NCBI RefSeq assembly: GCF_024436395.1
Contig: NZ_JAFMZO010000001.1
Coordinates: 256,181 to 320,180 of the forward strand
From: Paradesertivirga mongoliensis
Lineage (GTDB): Bacteria; Bacteroidota; Bacteroidia; Sphingobacteriales; Sphingobacteriaceae
Direction of reading: 5' to 3'
DNA: 64,000 bases
Position numbers and translations under genes: made by a program. This document shows, piece after piece, positions 51,397 through 63,176 of this stretch (its first letter is position 1; each line of letters opens with the position of its first letter). The notes below the pieces were generated by a model, which saw only the letters and a list, made by a program, of their open reading frames with translations, ran no database searches and was not told the origin of the DNA.

Positions 51397-51885
51397 TTGT
51401 TAACCAAGAAAACGAAATATGCAGTTAAGGCTTTAATGGCTCTGGCCAGAAATAAAGCCAATACCCCGATGCTCATTTCAGAGATAGCGGCGAAAGAGCA
51501 GTTACCAAAAAAGTTTCTGGAGGCAATTTTACTCGAGCTAAAACGAAGCGGGTTTCTGGGAAGCAAGAAAGGAGCAGGCGGCGGTTACTACCTGATGAAA
51601 AAAGCAGAAGAAATTAAACTTGTTGCAATCATCAGGATCATTGACGGTCCGATCGCACTATTACCTTGCGTGAGTTTGAATTTTTACGAGAAATGTGATG
51701 AGTGTATCGACGAAGGATACTGCGGCATTAGAGATGTAATGAAAGATGTACGAGACGCAACTCTAAAAATCCTGACAGAAACAACTGTTGCAGATATGGT
51801 TGCTAAAGAAGACGCTATCAAGGCAAAAATAGCTTCGGGCGACTTTCAATCGATTCCTGCGGAAGATTTAAAAGGGCTTTCATGA
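51397..51885 (+). CDS. Rrf2 family transcriptional regulator
   Basis: A 162-aa winged-helix regulator. The N-terminal KTKYAVKALMALARNKANTPMLISEIAAKEQLPKKFLEAIL is the Rrf2 DNA-binding domain, and GYYLMKKAEEI the wing. Three cysteines (CVSLNFYEKCDEC, plus GYCGI) sit where IscR/NsrR-type members bind an iron-sulfur cluster, but the count and spacing are like CymR-type cysteine regulators and metal binding is unproven. The start must be TTG (an in-frame TGA lies just upstream and no ATG intervenes). It follows the sulfur genes by 38 bp and likely controls them. Confidence 0.87.
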   Translation: MLTKKTKYAVKALMALARNKANTPMLISEIAAKEQLPKKFLEAILLELKRSGFLGSKKGAGGGYYLMKKAEEIKLVAIIRIIDGPIALLPCVSLNFYEKCDECIDEGYCGIRDVMKDVRDATLKILTETTVADMVAKEDAIKAKIASGDFQSIPAEDLKGLS

Positions 51886-52019
51886 TCGAGGAGCTTCAAG
51901 ATACCGCTTAGTTATTTGAGGTTACAGAGCAATTTCAACAAAACAGCGACTTTTCCACAATTGTCGAAAGGCTATACAATCAAGCAAAGTATTTTATAAA
52001 TTGCATCAAACAGACGTAA

Positions 52020-52430
52020 TTGAACCCGCTAAAAATTGCAGTGGTTGATGATGACCAAATTTATCAGTTCATTATCAACCGGACTCTTACTAAGCTACAG
52101 CCTGGCAGTAAAATTTTGAATTTTTCTAACTGCGCTGATTTCTTCAATTTTCTGAAAAGGAATTTGGCGGATGCCTCCCTTCTCCCCGACTTGGTTTTAC
52201 TTGATTTAAACACTCCCTTTATGAATGGTTGGGAGTTTCTTGAAAACTATACCGCATTAAAAAACTCCTTGCAAAAGGAATTTGAAATCTACATCGTTAC
52301 CTCGTCGGTTGATCCAAATGACCAACTGCAGGCAAACGAAACCCCATTGCTTGACGGTTTCTTCACAAAGCCCTTAAAGCCCGCAGAACTTCTGGAAATA
52401 ATAAAAAAGAACGAATTGAAAAACATGTGA
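52020..52430 (+). CDS. Single-domain response regulator
   Basis: A 136-aa CheY-like receiver without an output domain. Acidic pocket AVVDDDQ, phospho-acceptor Asp62 (LLDLNTPFMNGWEF), conserved Thr/Ser in VTSSV and Lys117 in FFTKPLKP are all present. A TAA stop immediately precedes the TTG start in frame, so TTG is the only possible start. A hybrid histidine kinase gene follows 143 bp later. Partner and output are unknown. Confidence 0.87.
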   Translation: MNPLKIAVVDDDQIYQFIINRTLTKLQPGSKILNFSNCADFFNFLKRNLADASLLPDLVLLDLNTPFMNGWEFLENYTALKNSLQKEFEIYIVTSSVDPNDQLQANETPLLDGFFTKPLKPAELLEIIKKNELKNM

Positions 52431-52573
52431 CGTTTTTAATTCCTGAACGGGAAGGCGTATAGCCCTCAGACATTAAGTTCACTGGAACCATCCACAACCT
52501 CTCCCCCAAAATAATCAACCATTTTTGAAACCTTTTGTATCACTTAACGTAGGCTCACAATCATTTGGGATTT

Positions 52574-54778
52574 GTGAAAGAGCATTTAGAGAGAGAAAAT
52601 AACTTTGACGTCCCCGTTGCCCTGGGGCTGAAAGAAACTTCGAAAAGAACAATAGGGTTCATCTATACCGCATTAGCGTTTGCCATACCACTATTTTTTG
52701 TAAATTATTTTCAGGGATTACATTGGGTAGCCTCTGTCCTGTTTATTTACATACTATTCTTGCTCGGGATTCTATACTTCGCTAAAAAAGGACATCTGCT
52801 TTACACAAAAGCAGCCTCTATCATCTGCGTAAACTTATTCTTTTGTGCCTTAACCATCATTGAAGGAAAAAGCTCGGGCGTATATATGTTTTTTATGCCG
52901 CTTTTTTTCTCAATACCTTATTTAATCGACGAAAAAAAGAATTCGGGACGGGAAGTTACATTGTACTTTGTATTTAGTACGCTTTGCTTCCTTGTTGCTA
53001 TTCTGGTTGCAGAAGATATAAGCCCATATCAATACTTTCCGCCCAAAGCGCTCACATTCAAATTTCATCAAAACATTATCCTCTCGGCCGCATTGTGCTG
53101 GGCATTTGCTTATCTCAGCATAAAATTTGAGAGAAAGTACCTGGCTGCGGTTTTGGCTGAAAAACTGAAAGCAGAAAAAGCAAGCAGAGAGGCCGAAAAA
53201 GCCAACCAGGCTAAAAGCACCTTCCTGGCTACCATGAGTCATGAAATACGAACTCCGATGAACGGCGTAATCGGCATGGCCAACCTTTTGTCATCCACGC
53301 CCTTAAATCAGGAACAGGAAGAATATGTCAGCGTAATAAACACCAGCGGTGAAGCTCTCCTTGGGCTGATCAACGATATCCTCGACTATTCAAAAATTGA
53401 GTCGGGGAATATGGAGTTAGAAAAACAGGATTTTAATCTAAAAGAGTGCCTCGAAGGAGTAATGGATCTATTCGCGGGAAAAGCAGCGTCGCAGGGTTTG
53501 GACCTGATTTATCAGGTTGATCCGCGGATACCCGGCATTATTGTCGGCGACAGCCACAGACTACGCCAAATACTTATAAATCTAATTAACAACGCGCTTA
53601 AATTTACACATGTCGGAGAGGTGTTTGTGAAAGTGAATTTAGAAGGGCGGGCGGAAAATGAAAACGAAATCTCTTTCGATATCATTGATACCGGTATCGG
53701 AATCCCCAAAGATAAACTGCCAAAACTATTTAAGGCATTTACGCAGGTAGATTCATCAACCACCAGAAAGTATGGCGGTACGGGTTTAGGTCTTGTAATA
53801 TGCGAAAAACTGGTTCGCCTTATGGGAGGAAACATTTCGGTAAAAAGCAAGGTTGGAGCGGGCACCACATTTTCATTTTCAATTAGATGCGAAAGCTCCG
53901 GTGTTAGCAAAAAGGAATATGCCTATTTAAATACGAAAAACAATGAGAATAAAAAGATCCTTATTGTTGACGACAATGCCAATTATCTTAGAGTAATTAA
54001 ATCGCAGATGGAGCAATGGGGATTGAAACCATATATCGCTCATTCGGGCAAAGAGGCTTTAGACCAGTTATCAATCAATGCGGATATCAGCCTGGTCATC
54101 ACAGACAAGTTAATGCCTGAAATGGATGGCATTGACTTAGCCAAAAATATTAAGGCTTTTTCGCCTGATTTACCTATTATATTGCTTAGCGCCGTAGGTG
54201 ATGAAAATCGCTCAAAGTATCCGCATCTCTTTACCAGCACACTTACGAAACCCGTGAAAGAAAACCAGCTTTACACTACTCTGCAGGTGGCCTTGAAAGA
54301 AGGTAAAGTATCTTTGCAGTCCGAGGAGAAAAAAAGCGGTTCATTTGTCTTGTCTGAAGATTTTGCAGACGATTACCCTTTATCGATTTTGTTGGCAGAA
54401 GACAATCTTATTAATCAAAAACTGGCTCTGAAAATATTGAGCAAGCTCGGCTATACTGCCGATGTGGCGAATAATGGAGTAGAAGCTGTAGGAATGGTTC
54501 AGGAAAAGCAATATGATATTATTTTAATGGACGTCCTTATGCCCGAAATGGATGGACTGGAAGCAACCGCAGTTATCCGCTCGGGAGGTCAGCCACAACC
54601 TCAAATTGTGGCTATGACGGCAAACGCAATGCCCGAAGACCGGGAAATATGCTTAAGCGCAGGCATGGATAATTATATTTCCAAACCCATAAAGCTGGAA
54701 GAGCTTGTAAACATATTGAAAGAAACGGCGACGCTGAAATTCGACCAAAACCAGACTGAGGACATTACCCACGGTTGA
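52574..54778 (+). CDS. Hybrid sensor histidine kinase with two receiver domains
   Basis: About 735 aa. Five membrane helices lie in residues about 20-190 (MASE-like sensor without known ligand motif). A HisKA domain follows with His223 in [19 protein letters not shown]. The ATPase region has [21 protein letters not shown] and [15 protein letters not shown]. Receiver 1 has Asp511 ([11 protein letters not shown]) and receiver 2 has Asp653 ([11 protein letters not shown]). No Hpt or DNA-binding domain is visible. Start is GTG at 52574 or TTG at 52565; no in-frame ATG exists nearby. Its 3' end overlaps the convergent treY-malQ gene by 14 bp. Confidence 0.93.
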   Translation: MKEHLERENNFDVPVALGLKETSKRTIGFIYTALAFAIPLFFVNYFQGLHWVASVLFIYILFLLGILYFAKKGHLLYTKAASIICVNLFFCALTIIEGKSSGVYMFFMPLFFSIPYLIDEKKNSGREVTLYFVFSTLCFLVAILVAEDISPYQYFPPKALTFKFHQNIILSAALCWAFAYLSIKFERKYLAAVLAEKLKAEKASREAEKANQAKSTFLATMSHEIRTPMNGVIGMANLLSSTPLNQEQEEYVSVINTSGEALLGLINDILDYSKIESGNMELEKQDFNLKECLEGVMDLFAGKAASQGLDLIYQVDPRIPGIIVGDSHRLRQILINLINNALKFTHVGEVFVKVNLEGRAENENEISFDIIDTGIGIPKDKLPKLFKAFTQVDSSTTRKYGGTGLGLVICEKLVRLMGGNISVKSKVGAGTTFSFSIRCESSGVSKKEYAYLNTKNNENKKILIVDDNANYLRVIKSQMEQWGLKPYIAHSGKEALDQLSINADISLVITDKLMPEMDGIDLAKNIKAFSPDLPIILLSAVGDENRSKYPHLFTSTLTKPVKENQLYTTLQVALKEGKVSLQSEEKKSGSFVLSEDFADDYPLSILLAEDNLINQKLALKILSKLGYTADVANNGVEAVGMVQEKQYDIILMDVLMPEMDGLEATAVIRSGGQPQPQIVAMTANAMPEDREICLSAGMDNYISKPIKLEELVNILKETATLKFDQNQTEDITHG

Positions 54779-57700
54779 ACATACGCGCCCAACTGAGCAA
54801 CCTTTTTGAATGCTTCTGTCTTAACTGCTTTGCCTTCAATCTCCAGGTCCAGTTATTCTCAACGGAGGCCGGAGTATTCATCCTGGCTTTTTCATCCAGA
54901 CCAATTACATCCTGCATAGGCAGTATTACAATCCTGGCGACAGAAGAATAGGCCCGTTTTCCCAGTAGGAGATGAATATTCTTTTCGGTGGGCTCTTTAC
55001 CCAGATATTCGTTCAGATTCTCTCTGGTGGCAATGTCCGCATCCTTCCTAAACCAACCCTTTGTGGTGTTATTGTCGTGTGTACCTGTATACACTACGCT
55101 ATTGGGGTTAAAATTATGCAAACTGTGTACTGACTGTGCTCCGTCATCGCCGAAAGAAAATTGCAGCACGCGCATTCCCGGCAGTCCGAATTCGTCTCTT
55201 AAGTCATAAACAGGCTGATCAACGTCGCCCAAGTCTTCGGCAACGAAAGGGAGCTCACCTAATTCCTGCTCCAGCACTCTAAAGAAATCAGATGCCGGCC
55301 CGGGTTTCCATTCTCCATTTTTAGCCGTTTCTTCACCGGAGGGTACATCCCAATAGGAAGAAAAAGCACGGAAATGATCAAGCCGGAGTAAATCATACAA
55401 CTGCATATTTTTTCGAATGCGCTGGATCCACCAGTCGTAATTCTGTCCTTTTAAAACATCCCACTTAAACACGGGCATCCCCCAAAGCTGACCATTGTCG
55501 TTGAAATAATCCGGCGGTACCCCAGCCATCCCAGTCATCCTGCCATCTTCATCTAAACAGAAAATATCTTTATTGGCCCAAACATCGGAAGAATCGTTGC
55601 TTACGTAAAAGGGAAGATCGCCGAACAGTTTAATACCTGATTTATTGCAGTAATTCTTTAAGTTGGTCCACTGTTTTAGAAAGATAAACTGGAGCCATTT
55701 AATCTTATTCAAAACGTCGGAATTGATTTCAGAGAATTGCTCCAGGGCCTTTTTATCTCGCAATTTATACTCCGGAGGCCATTCAAACCAAGGCTTCCCC
55801 TGATTCTGGTTTTTCAGGGAAAGATAAAAGGCAAAATCATCCAGCCAATGAGATTCCCGCTCGCAAAAATTCCGAAAATCATCACGGAGCGATGATTCCG
55901 AATTACAGAAATTATGATATGCTTCGTCAAAAAGACGGTCCTTTATTTGTTTTGCGGATGCATAATCGACTACTCTTTCACTTTTTATGCGATATTGCTG
56001 AAGCATTGAGGCGTCTAATAAGCCCTCTTCTGCCAGAAGTTCGGGACTGATAAGGAGGGTGTTGCCTCCCATAGTAGAAATCGCGCTATAGGGTGAATAA
56101 CCCTGTCCGGCTTCGGTTGGACTAAGCGGAAGGATTTGCCAGTATTTTTGTCCTGCAGAACTGAGATAATCGGCGAATGTTTTAGCTCCGGGGCCAAAAT
56201 CGCCAATTCCGAAAGGGGAAGGAAGTGATGTGATATGCAAAAGGACTCCGGCCCCGCGCCCGCTTTCTCTTTTTTGCAATTTGAAAACGGCGAAGGGCGT
56301 CTTAGCGAAAGCCTCTTTAATGAAAATCTCCTTGCCCGCTTTCGATATGGATTTCATTACCAAATCTTCCATCTCAGATGGAATATTTGAAGGTAAGACT
56401 ATCCTGGTATTTTTCCACTTCAGGTTTTGGAAATCTTTCTTCCCCATTTTACTGATTCTGGCCAAATGTAGGGGAACTGCTACTATCATCCACTGATGCT
56501 GAAAACGACGGGCGAATGCAAGCACATGATCTTTGTATTTTCCTTTCACTTCGAGAGGAAAATAGTCTGCCTGCATAAAAAACTCTTGGTTATCTGCTCG
56601 AAGCTTTAACAAGGTTTTTGTTAGCCAAAGTTTTATAGCACCACTATACCGGTCTTCCCATAGTTTCGCCATAAGCTTGGTATCTGTTTGCGTGCTGTCA
56701 AGCTTTTCGAGCAACGCCGCTCTATGAGAGTAGTTAACCGGACGCCGGTTGTCGGGATCTACCAAACTCAGGTCCCATAATTCGGTACCCTGGTAAATAT
56801 CCGGAACACCGGGACAAGTAAACTTAAGCACCAGTTGGGCCAAAGAATTTGCTATCCCAAAGTCGGCTATGTTACGGTTGAACTTTCGCAGCAACTTATA
56901 AAAAGCTCCGTCTTTATCAAGCAAAGCAGATGCAAAATCCATTGCACGGCGCTCGTAATCTTCGTCGGGCTTTGCCCAATCCGAACTAATTTTACCTTCA
57001 CGAAGCGCTTTAACCAGATATTCATGTATCCGTGTTTCGTAGTCGCTGTCGTTTTCTCCTGGCATTGGCATAGTGCCAACTAAGGTTTGGTAAATAAAAT
57101 ATTCGTCGTTCTCACTTAAATGATACTGCTGCGATGATTCCGCGTTCAACTCTTGCCAAAGTTGTATCGTCCCGATCCAGCGGTCAGCCAGGTCGGTAAG
57201 AACGTTTAGCCGGGCGCGTACATCTTCACCCCGTTTTGTATCGTGCGTTGAAGTACCATTTAAAGACAGCGGCCAGTTTAATTGCCGTTCGGCCATCAGT
57301 TTGTGAAACGTTTCTATATCGTACCCAAATGTCTCGGGCGAATCGCCAACCTCGTTATGGCCAATAAATCGGTTGTAAGTATACATCAAAGTGTCCTCAA
57401 CGCCCTTTGCCATCAGAGGCCCTGTAAACTGCATACAGCGCATATAGAACTTCATTGCCCGTTCCCTGTATCCGGGATCTTCTTTAGCCGGCTTTATCAA
57501 TAGCGCTTGCTCCAATAGATTCACTGCCGAATGGAGTAAAGCCTTTTTATTTCTTATCCGGTTCAGAATATCTTGTATCGCATTCGCTTCCTCCGCTTCG
57601 AGCGGAAGACGGTTCCCATAATAGCGATACACAGGGCAGTAAATGAGAAATTCGGCAATAGCCTCTCTCAAATCACCGTCTGTTTCTATTTCGGTTCTGT

Positions 57701-58973
57701 CGATCAGGTTTAAATCAAGAAACAACTGATACAAATTGTCAAGTTCGCCGGCCATATGCTGACGAAGGATGTAGCCTTTTTTTTCTGCGATCAGCTCCCC
57801 AACAGGCCGCTTGTCGCCAATGAGTTTCTTGTAATATTTAGTAAAGGCTTTTTCAGCATCGTCATTGGCGAATAAATTATTTACCATCGATAGGAAATCA
57901 TAACCTGTATTTCCTTCAATTGGCCAGCTATTCGGCAAAACTTCGGAAGGCCCCAGAATCTTTTCGACGATGATGTAAACGTCCTCGCCTACAAGTGAAC
58001 GAAGTTCTTTTAGATACAACTCCGGATCGGATAGGCCGTCGATGTGGTCGATCCTAAGTCCCTGAAAAATTCCGTCATCCAGCAATTCTTTTACGTAAGA
58101 ATGAAAATAGCTAAACACCTGTCCGTCCTGAATATTTAGGCATATAAGTCCATTCACTGTAAAAAATCGCCGAAAATTGATCTGCTTATCCGTTTCTTTC
58201 CAATGCTCTAATTTATAAACCTGTTCATCGAGAATTTGGCTTAAAACACCCCTATTTGAATTAACAACTTCAAGGCAGTTATCGATATGCGCTTTCACCG
58301 CGGCATCTCTCATTAAAGAATCGAGCTGCAAAAGCACCTCTGACCATTGATTAGAAAAGGTTTTGGAATGTTCTACCTGCTGTAAATCATCTAACTGCTG
58401 TATCAATTGCCTGACATCCTGCAAGTTACTACCTATTGAATTAAGAACCGCGGAATACGATTTCGGGGACAGGGGATAAGCCGAATCATAATACTTAAAC
58501 ACAAATCTAATCCCATCAAACTCCAGCCTCAGCTCGTTGTTTATGGCTTCATTCAAACTTGTGCCCAGGAAAGGAACGAGTATTTTGCCATTGTATGTCT
58601 CGCTTTCCCAATTGATATCGAAGAATGAGGCATACTCCGATTGTTTTCCTTTTTCTAACACATCCGTCAGCCATGGATTGGCAGGGTGAAACGCCATGTG
58701 ATTGGGAACGATATCCTGGACCCATTTGATATTGGCGACCTTTAACTGAGCACTGATCTGTCGTAATTGTTCTTCTGTTCCTATCTCTGGGTTTATCTCA
58801 TGGGGATTCAAACCGTCATACCCGTGGGTACTGCCAGGCGTGGAAGTAAAAATCGGTGATGCGTAAATAGTCTTAACTCCCAAATCATGGAGGTAAGGAA
58901 TAATCTGCTGAAAGGCTTCAAAATTGAAGCCTTTATGAAACTGAACTCGATAGGTAGATATAGGGTTGTTCAT
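54765..58973 (-). CDS. treY/malQ: Malto-oligosyltrehalose synthase fused to 4-alpha-glucanotransferase
   Basis: A 1402-aa fusion. Residues 1 to about 900 are GH13 Tre[76 protein letters not shown]-type [12 protein letters not shown] and [29 protein letters not shown]. Residues about 905-1402 are GH77 Mal[56 protein letters not shown] and [12 protein letters not shown]. The TreY part turns the reducing end of a maltodextrin into trehalose linkage; MalQ shuffles glucan chains to supply substrate. It is the last gene of glgX-treZ-treY/malQ. Confidence 0.95.
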   Translation of the reverse strand: MNNPISTYRVQFHKGFNFEAFQQIIPYLHDLGVKTIYASPIFTSTPGSTHGYDGLNPHEINPEIGTEEQLRQISAQLKVANIKWVQDIVPNHMAFHPANPWLTDVLEKGKQSEYASFFDINWESETYNGKILVPFLGTSLNEAINNELRLEFDGIRFVFKYYDSAYPLSPKSYSAVLNSIGSNLQDVRQLIQQLDDLQQVEHSKTFSNQWSEVLLQLDSLMRDAAVKAHIDNCLEVVNSNRGVLSQILDEQVYKLEHWKETDKQINFRRFFTVNGLICLNIQDGQVFSYFHSYVKELLDDGIFQGLRIDHIDGLSDPELYLKELRSLVGEDVYIIVEKILGPSEVLPNSWPIEGNTGYDFLSMVNNLFANDDAEKAFTKYYKKLIGDKRPVGELIAEKKGYILRQHMAGELDNLYQLFLDLNLIDRTEIETDGDLREAIAEFLIYCPVYRYYGNRLPLEAEEANAIQDILNRIRNKKALLHSAVNLLEQALLIKPAKEDPGYRERAMKFYMRCMQFTGPLMAKGVEDTLMYTYNRFIGHNEVGDSPETFGYDIETFHKLMAERQLNWPLSLNGTSTHDTKRGEDVRARLNVLTDLADRWIGTIQLWQELNAESSQQYHLSENDEYFIYQTLVGTMPMPGENDSDYETRIHEYLVKALREGKISSDWAKPDEDYERRAMDFASALLDKDGAFYKLLRKFNRNIADFGIANSLAQLVLKFTCPGVPDIYQGTELWDLSLVDPDNRRPVNYSHRAALLEKLDSTQTDTKLMAKLWEDRYSGAIKLWLTKTLLKLRADNQEFFMQADYFPLEVKGKYKDHVLAFARRFQHQWMIVAVPLHLARISKMGKKDFQNLKWKNTRIVLPSNIPSEMEDLVMKSISKAGKEIFIKEAFAKTPFAVFKLQKRESGRGAGVLLHITSLPSPFGIGDFGPGAKTFADYLSSAGQKYWQILPLSPTEAGQGYSPYSAISTMGGNTLLISPELLAEEGLLDASMLQQYRIKSERVVDYASAKQIKDRLFDEAYHNFCNSESSLRDDFRNFCERESHWLDDFAFYLSLKNQNQGKPWFEWPPEYKLRDKKALEQFSEINSDVLNKIKWLQFIFLKQWTNLKNYCNKSGIKLFGDLPFYVSNDSSDVWANKDIFCLDEDGRMTGMAGVPPDYFNDNGQLWGMPVFKWDVLKGQNYDWWIQRIRKNMQLYDLLRLDHFRAFSSYWDVPSGEETAKNGEWKPGPASDFFRVLEQELGELPFVAEDLGDVDQPVYDLRDEFGLPGMRVLQFSFGDDGAQSVHSLHNFNPNSVVYTGTHDNNTTKGWFRKDADIATRENLNEYLGKEPTEKNIHLLLGKRAYSSVARIVILPMQDVIGLDEKARMNTPASVENNWTWRLKAKQLRQKHSKRLLSWARMFNRG

Positions 58974-59119
58974 TTTTTCTTTTTAAAACAATAAAGGCGC
59001 GTTAACTCTCGTCGTTCTCGTGTGGGCGAGTAGGTGCAATTGCAACGTCACCCGGTAGGTGAGTTTCATTTAGCCGCTTTATATTTCGACGGCTCAATAT
59101 GACGCTGGCTATCGGCTCA
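58974..59119. other. 146-bp gap between treZ and treY/malQ
   Basis: No gene is seen. It contains a short palindrome TCACC-CGGTA-GGTGA near 59050-59064 and a GC-rich imperfect hairpin region. No consensus -7 box on the minus strand was found, so read-through from treZ seems likely. Confidence 0.35.
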
Positions 59120-61000
59120 CTAAGAATGACCCAGCATTTGCCACTCCTCCTCAGTCTGTGCTTTCCTTAGCATCTGATACATTAAAAAAGAAACCGGAGG
59201 CAGGTTTAGTTTTTCATTTGATGAAATTTCATCGGGGCTAAACCGGTGTCCCTTCCATTCGGGAGATGATGAATCAAAAAGCTTTATCCAGGTTGAAGAT
59301 TCGGCGGGAACAATGACAGCTTGAGCAGACTCAGAAAAATTCATCATGCACATCACCTGCTGCTCGTCATTCCATCGTCGAAGGATTAAAACTTTCTTTT
59401 CTTCATTGTGCTGTACACTGAGCTGCTTTCTGTTTAAATCTTTAAGTACCGGGTGATTTTTCCGCAACGCAATAAGCTGCCTGTAATAATTAAACATGGT
59501 TTGATGGGGTTCCATATTCAACAACTCCCATTGAAGTTTTGATCGCCCGAAGGTGTCTTCAGCCATGGGGTCGGGCGCTTCCGCAGAAGATTGAAAAGCA
59601 GCGAATTCGGCCTTTCTTCCCTTTCGTACGGCCTCTGCAAGTTGGGGATCGGTATGGCTTACAAAATAAAGGAAAGGATTTGTCTCTGACCACTCTTCAC
59701 CCATAAAAAGCATCGGCAGAAATGGACTGCAAATGACCGCCGCTGCCATCACTTTCTGCATCTCAAAGCCCATCAGCTGACTCGACCGTTCGCCAAGCAT
59801 GCGGTTACCAATATGATCATGATTTTGTGAAAATACCACAAACTGCTCGCCGGGGTTATGATCGGCTTTTACACCAAAGGTTTTATTTCTATGCGGAGAA
59901 AACTGGCCGTCGTAAACGTAAGCGTCTTTGTATGATTTGGCCAGATGAGAGATCCCATTGAAATCCGAATAGTAACCAGTCGGCTCTCCACCTGCAGTAA
60001 CCCGCAAAGCGTGGTGGAATTCATCCAGCCACTGAGCGTCCATTCCGTAACCATGTTGGTCGAGCGGGTTGATAAAGCGATTATCGTTTAAATCGAGCTC
60101 TGCAATAAGATAATGCCGGCGACCGGTTTTCTCCATCAATTCATTTACACGCATCTTTAGTTCCTGTACGATATGCACCGGACTAAAATCTTTAATAGCA
60201 TGAACCGCATCAAGGCGCAGGGCGTCGACATGAAAATCGCGGAACCACATTAATGCATTCTCGATAAAATAACGTCGTACTCCATCACAGCCAGAATCGT
60301 CAAAATTGATTGCGTTCCCCCAGGGAGTATGATACTTATCGGTAAAATATGGCCCAAAATCGCCGAGATAATTTCCCTCCGGGCCGAGGTGGTTATATAC
60401 CACATCAACTATTACTGCAATGCCCTTAGCATGGCAAGCATCAATGAGCTTCTGAAGTTCCCTGGCACCGCCATATGAGTTTTGAACTGAGAAGGGTTGC
60501 ACGCCATCATACCCCCAGTTTCGGTTTCCCGGGAATTGAGCAAGGGGCATTAACTCGATGGCATTAACTCCAAGATCCTTTAGGTAACTGAGTTTCGATT
60601 CTATCCCTTCAAATGTTCCTTCCTGAGTAAATGTCCCTGTGTGTAATTCGTACAGTATATATTCCTTCAAGGGAATGTTTTTCCAGTCCTGATCTTCCCA
60701 GGTAAAGCCGGCTAAATCTACAGCTTCTGAAGGACCATGAACCCCTTCGGGTTGAGATAAAGATGTTGGGTCGGGAAATTGCTTTACTCCATCCAATCTA
60801 AATTTGTATTGATCCCCCGGCTTTAAGTCGCCGGTAATGATTTTCCAGTACCCCTGCTCGCCCTGTTCCAGATTTGCAACGGCTTTTCCGCCCACAAGCA
60901 ATTCTACCTGTTTGGCAAAGGGAGCCCATAACAGTACCTCTGCTGTACCGGAGCTGTTGAAGTTAAGGCCAAGGGAACGATCAGATATCTTTGTTTTCAT
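59120..61000 (-). CDS. treZ: Malto-oligosyltrehalose trehalohydrolase
   Basis: A 626-aa GH13 enzyme that releases trehalose from maltooligosyl trehalose. An N-terminal E-set domain (GTAEVLLWAPFAKQVELLVGG) is followed by the GH13 barrel with VVYNHLGPEGNYLG, VDALRLDAVHAI, IAELDLNDNRF and FSQNHDHIGNRMLGERS. Length is typical. Its first 20 bp overlap the glgX 3' end, so the two are translated from one message. Confidence 0.95.
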   Translation of the reverse strand: MKTKISDRSLGLNFNSSGTAEVLLWAPFAKQVELLVGGKAVANLEQGEQGYWKIITGDLKPGDQYKFRLDGVKQFPDPTSLSQPEGVHGPSEAVDLAGFTWEDQDWKNIPLKEYILYELHTGTFTQEGTFEGIESKLSYLKDLGVNAIELMPLAQFPGNRNWGYDGVQPFSVQNSYGGARELQKLIDACHAKGIAVIVDVVYNHLGPEGNYLGDFGPYFTDKYHTPWGNAINFDDSGCDGVRRYFIENALMWFRDFHVDALRLDAVHAIKDFSPVHIVQELKMRVNELMEKTGRRHYLIAELDLNDNRFINPLDQHGYGMDAQWLDEFHHALRVTAGGEPTGYYSDFNGISHLAKSYKDAYVYDGQFSPHRNKTFGVKADHNPGEQFVVFSQNHDHIGNRMLGERSSQLMGFEMQKVMAAAVICSPFLPMLFMGEEWSETNPFLYFVSHTDPQLAEAVRKGRKAEFAAFQSSAEAPDPMAEDTFGRSKLQWELLNMEPHQTMFNYYRQLIALRKNHPVLKDLNRKQLSVQHNEEKKVLILRRWNDEQQVMCMMNFSESAQAVIVPAESSTWIKLFDSSSPEWKGHRFSPDEISSNEKLNLPPVSFLMYQMLRKAQTEEEWQMLGHS

Positions 61001-63137
61001 CGGTTTCTAAAATCTTATGCTGCAAAAGCACTACGGAGCGGCCCTCTGCCTTCACGATATCTTGCGCGCTGTAAATCTCTTCCTTGCAACCCGGGAAACT
61101 GGTATCAAGAATTTTAACCCATCCTCTTGCGTAAATACTTGAGGGGAGCTTAAAATCAAGCGCTTCATGGTGCGCATTAAAAATCACATAAAAACTATCG
61201 TCAATAATTATTTCACCCCTTGAGCCAACAGTAAGTAACCCGCGACCATTTAAATACACAGCCAGTGATTTAGCATAATCATGATTCCAGTTTTCTTCCG
61301 TCATTTCTTCACCATGAGGCTGAAACCATGCAATGTCTTCAAGTCCTACACCCTTAATAGGCCGTCCCTTAAACCATCTCCTGCGGCAAAAAGAAGGGTG
61401 TGATTTACGTATATGGATGAGCTTTTTGGTAAACTCAAGCAATTCCTTATCGGCTCCCGCCCAGTTTAGCCAGGAAACTTCATTATCCTGGCAGTAAGCG
61501 TTATTATTCCCGTTCTGGGTTCTGCTCATTTCATCGCCGGCAACTAACATGGGCACACCCTGCGAAAGGAAAAGAGTAGTTAAAAAGTTCCGCTTTTGCT
61601 TGTTTCTAAGCGCAATAATTTCTTCGTTATCAGTCTCTCCTTCCACTCCACAATTCCAGGATCGGTTATGACTATCGCCGTCATTATTACCCTCGCCATT
61701 CGCTTCGTTGTGTTTTTCGTTGTATGAAACCAGATCATGCAGGGTAAAACCATCGTGCGCTGTTACAAAGTTGATGCTGGCCGTGGGTCTGCGATAGTCG
61801 TCCTGATAAAGATCGGGACTGCCTGTGAAGCGCTCGGCAAACTCGCCCAGCATGCTGTCTGCTCCGCGCCAGTAATCGCGTATGCAATCCCGATATTTCC
61901 CGTTCCACTCGGCCCATCCCGGAGGAAATTTCCCCACCTGGTAACCACCTTCACCAATATCCCAGGGTTCGGCAATGAGTTTCACCTGCGAGATCACAGG
62001 ATCCTGGTGAATAATATCGAAGAAAGCACTTAAACGATTTACTTCATGCAGCTCGCGGGCAAGTGTCGCTGCAAGGTCGAATCGAAAACCATCCACATGC
62101 ATATCTAGAATCCAATAACGCAGGCTATCCATCATCAGCCTTAACACGTTGGGCAGATTAGCATTCAGCGTATTACCAGTGCCGGTATAATCCATATAAT
62201 AACGCTTGTTATCTTCTACCAGGCGGTAATACGAGCTATTGTCGACGCCCTTAAATGATAATGTCGGTCCGTTTTGGTTCCCTTCTGCCGTGTGGTTGTA
62301 TACCACATCAAGAATTACTTCAATGCCAGCCTGATGAAATTCCTTCACCATGTTTTTGAACTCATTAACCTGCTCGCCCAAAATTCCGCTGGATGAATAA
62401 CGGGCATCTGGGGCAAAAAAACCGATAGTATTGTACCCCCAATAATTTTGAAGCCCTTTCTCTTCAAGAAATCTATCTCTTACAAATTGATGAACAGGCA
62501 TCAACTCTATTGCAGTAATTCCCAGAGACTTTAAATAGTTAATGGTTACGGGATGCGAAAGACCTGCATAAGTTCCCCGGATCTCTTCAGGAATTTCCGG
62601 ATGCAGTTGGGTAAATCCCTTTACATGGGTTTCATATATGATCGATTTATGGTATGGTATTTTTGGCGATTCGACACCCTGCCAGTCAAATTCAGGATTG
62701 ACTACAACAGATTTGGGGATGAAGGGCGCGCTATCTGTCTCGCTGAAGCTAAGATCCTCATCCGGATGTCCTACCTGATAACTAAACAAAGCATCGTGCC
62801 AGTCGACTGTTCCTGCTATAGCCTTAGCATAAGGATCAATCAATAATTTATTAGGATTGTAACGCTCTCCGTTCTCGGGCTCATAGGGGCCGTACACCCT
62901 ATATCCGTATAACTGACCGGGCTCAGCCTCGGGCAAGTATGCATGCCATACTTGATGTGAACGCTCAATCAATTTTATTCTGGCGTATTCAGCTTCATCG
63001 TTAGGACTATAAAACAAGCAAAGCTCTACCCGGGTAGCATGATCTGCGTAGAGGGCGAAGTTAACTCCTTTTCCGTCCCAAGTGGCTCCCAAAGGATAGG
63101 GTTCGCCAGGGTAAACGATTATATTATTGCTCTTCAT
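60981..63137 (-). CDS. glgX: Glycogen debranching enzyme GlgX/TreX
   Basis: A 718-aa GH13/CBM48 isoamylase-type debranching enzyme. YPLGATWDGKGVNFALYADHATRVELCLF is the N-terminal carbohydrate-binding domain. Catalytic regions are VVYNHTAEGNQ, DGFRFDLAATLAREL, LIAEPWDIGEGGYQVGKFP and FVTAHDGFTLHDLVSYNEKHNEANGE. It provides linear maltodextrins from glycogen to the downstream TreY and TreZ activities. First enzyme gene of the trehalose operon; overlaps treZ by 20 bp. Confidence 0.94.
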   Translation of the reverse strand: MKSNNIIVYPGEPYPLGATWDGKGVNFALYADHATRVELCLFYSPNDEAEYARIKLIERSHQVWHAYLPEAEPGQLYGYRVYGPYEPENGERYNPNKLLIDPYAKAIAGTVDWHDALFSYQVGHPDEDLSFSETDSAPFIPKSVVVNPEFDWQGVESPKIPYHKSIIYETHVKGFTQLHPEIPEEIRGTYAGLSHPVTINYLKSLGITAIELMPVHQFVRDRFLEEKGLQNYWGYNTIGFFAPDARYSSSGILGEQVNEFKNMVKEFHQAGIEVILDVVYNHTAEGNQNGPTLSFKGVDNSSYYRLVEDNKRYYMDYTGTGNTLNANLPNVLRLMMDSLRYWILDMHVDGFRFDLAATLARELHEVNRLSAFFDIIHQDPVISQVKLIAEPWDIGEGGYQVGKFPPGWAEWNGKYRDCIRDYWRGADSMLGEFAERFTGSPDLYQDDYRRPTASINFVTAHDGFTLHDLVSYNEKHNEANGEGNNDGDSHNRSWNCGVEGETDNEEIIALRNKQKRNFLTTLFLSQGVPMLVAGDEMSRTQNGNNNAYCQDNEVSWLNWAGADKELLEFTKKLIHIRKSHPSFCRRRWFKGRPIKGVGLEDIAWFQPHGEEMTEENWNHDYAKSLAVYLNGRGLLTVGSRGEIIIDDSFYVIFNAHHEALDFKLPSSIYARGWVKILDTSFPGCKEEIYSAQDIVKAEGRSVVLLQHKILETDENKDI

Positions 63138-63176
63138 ATAAGATTCTCGCGCTTTTGCGCCTTAAAACACTTTTGA

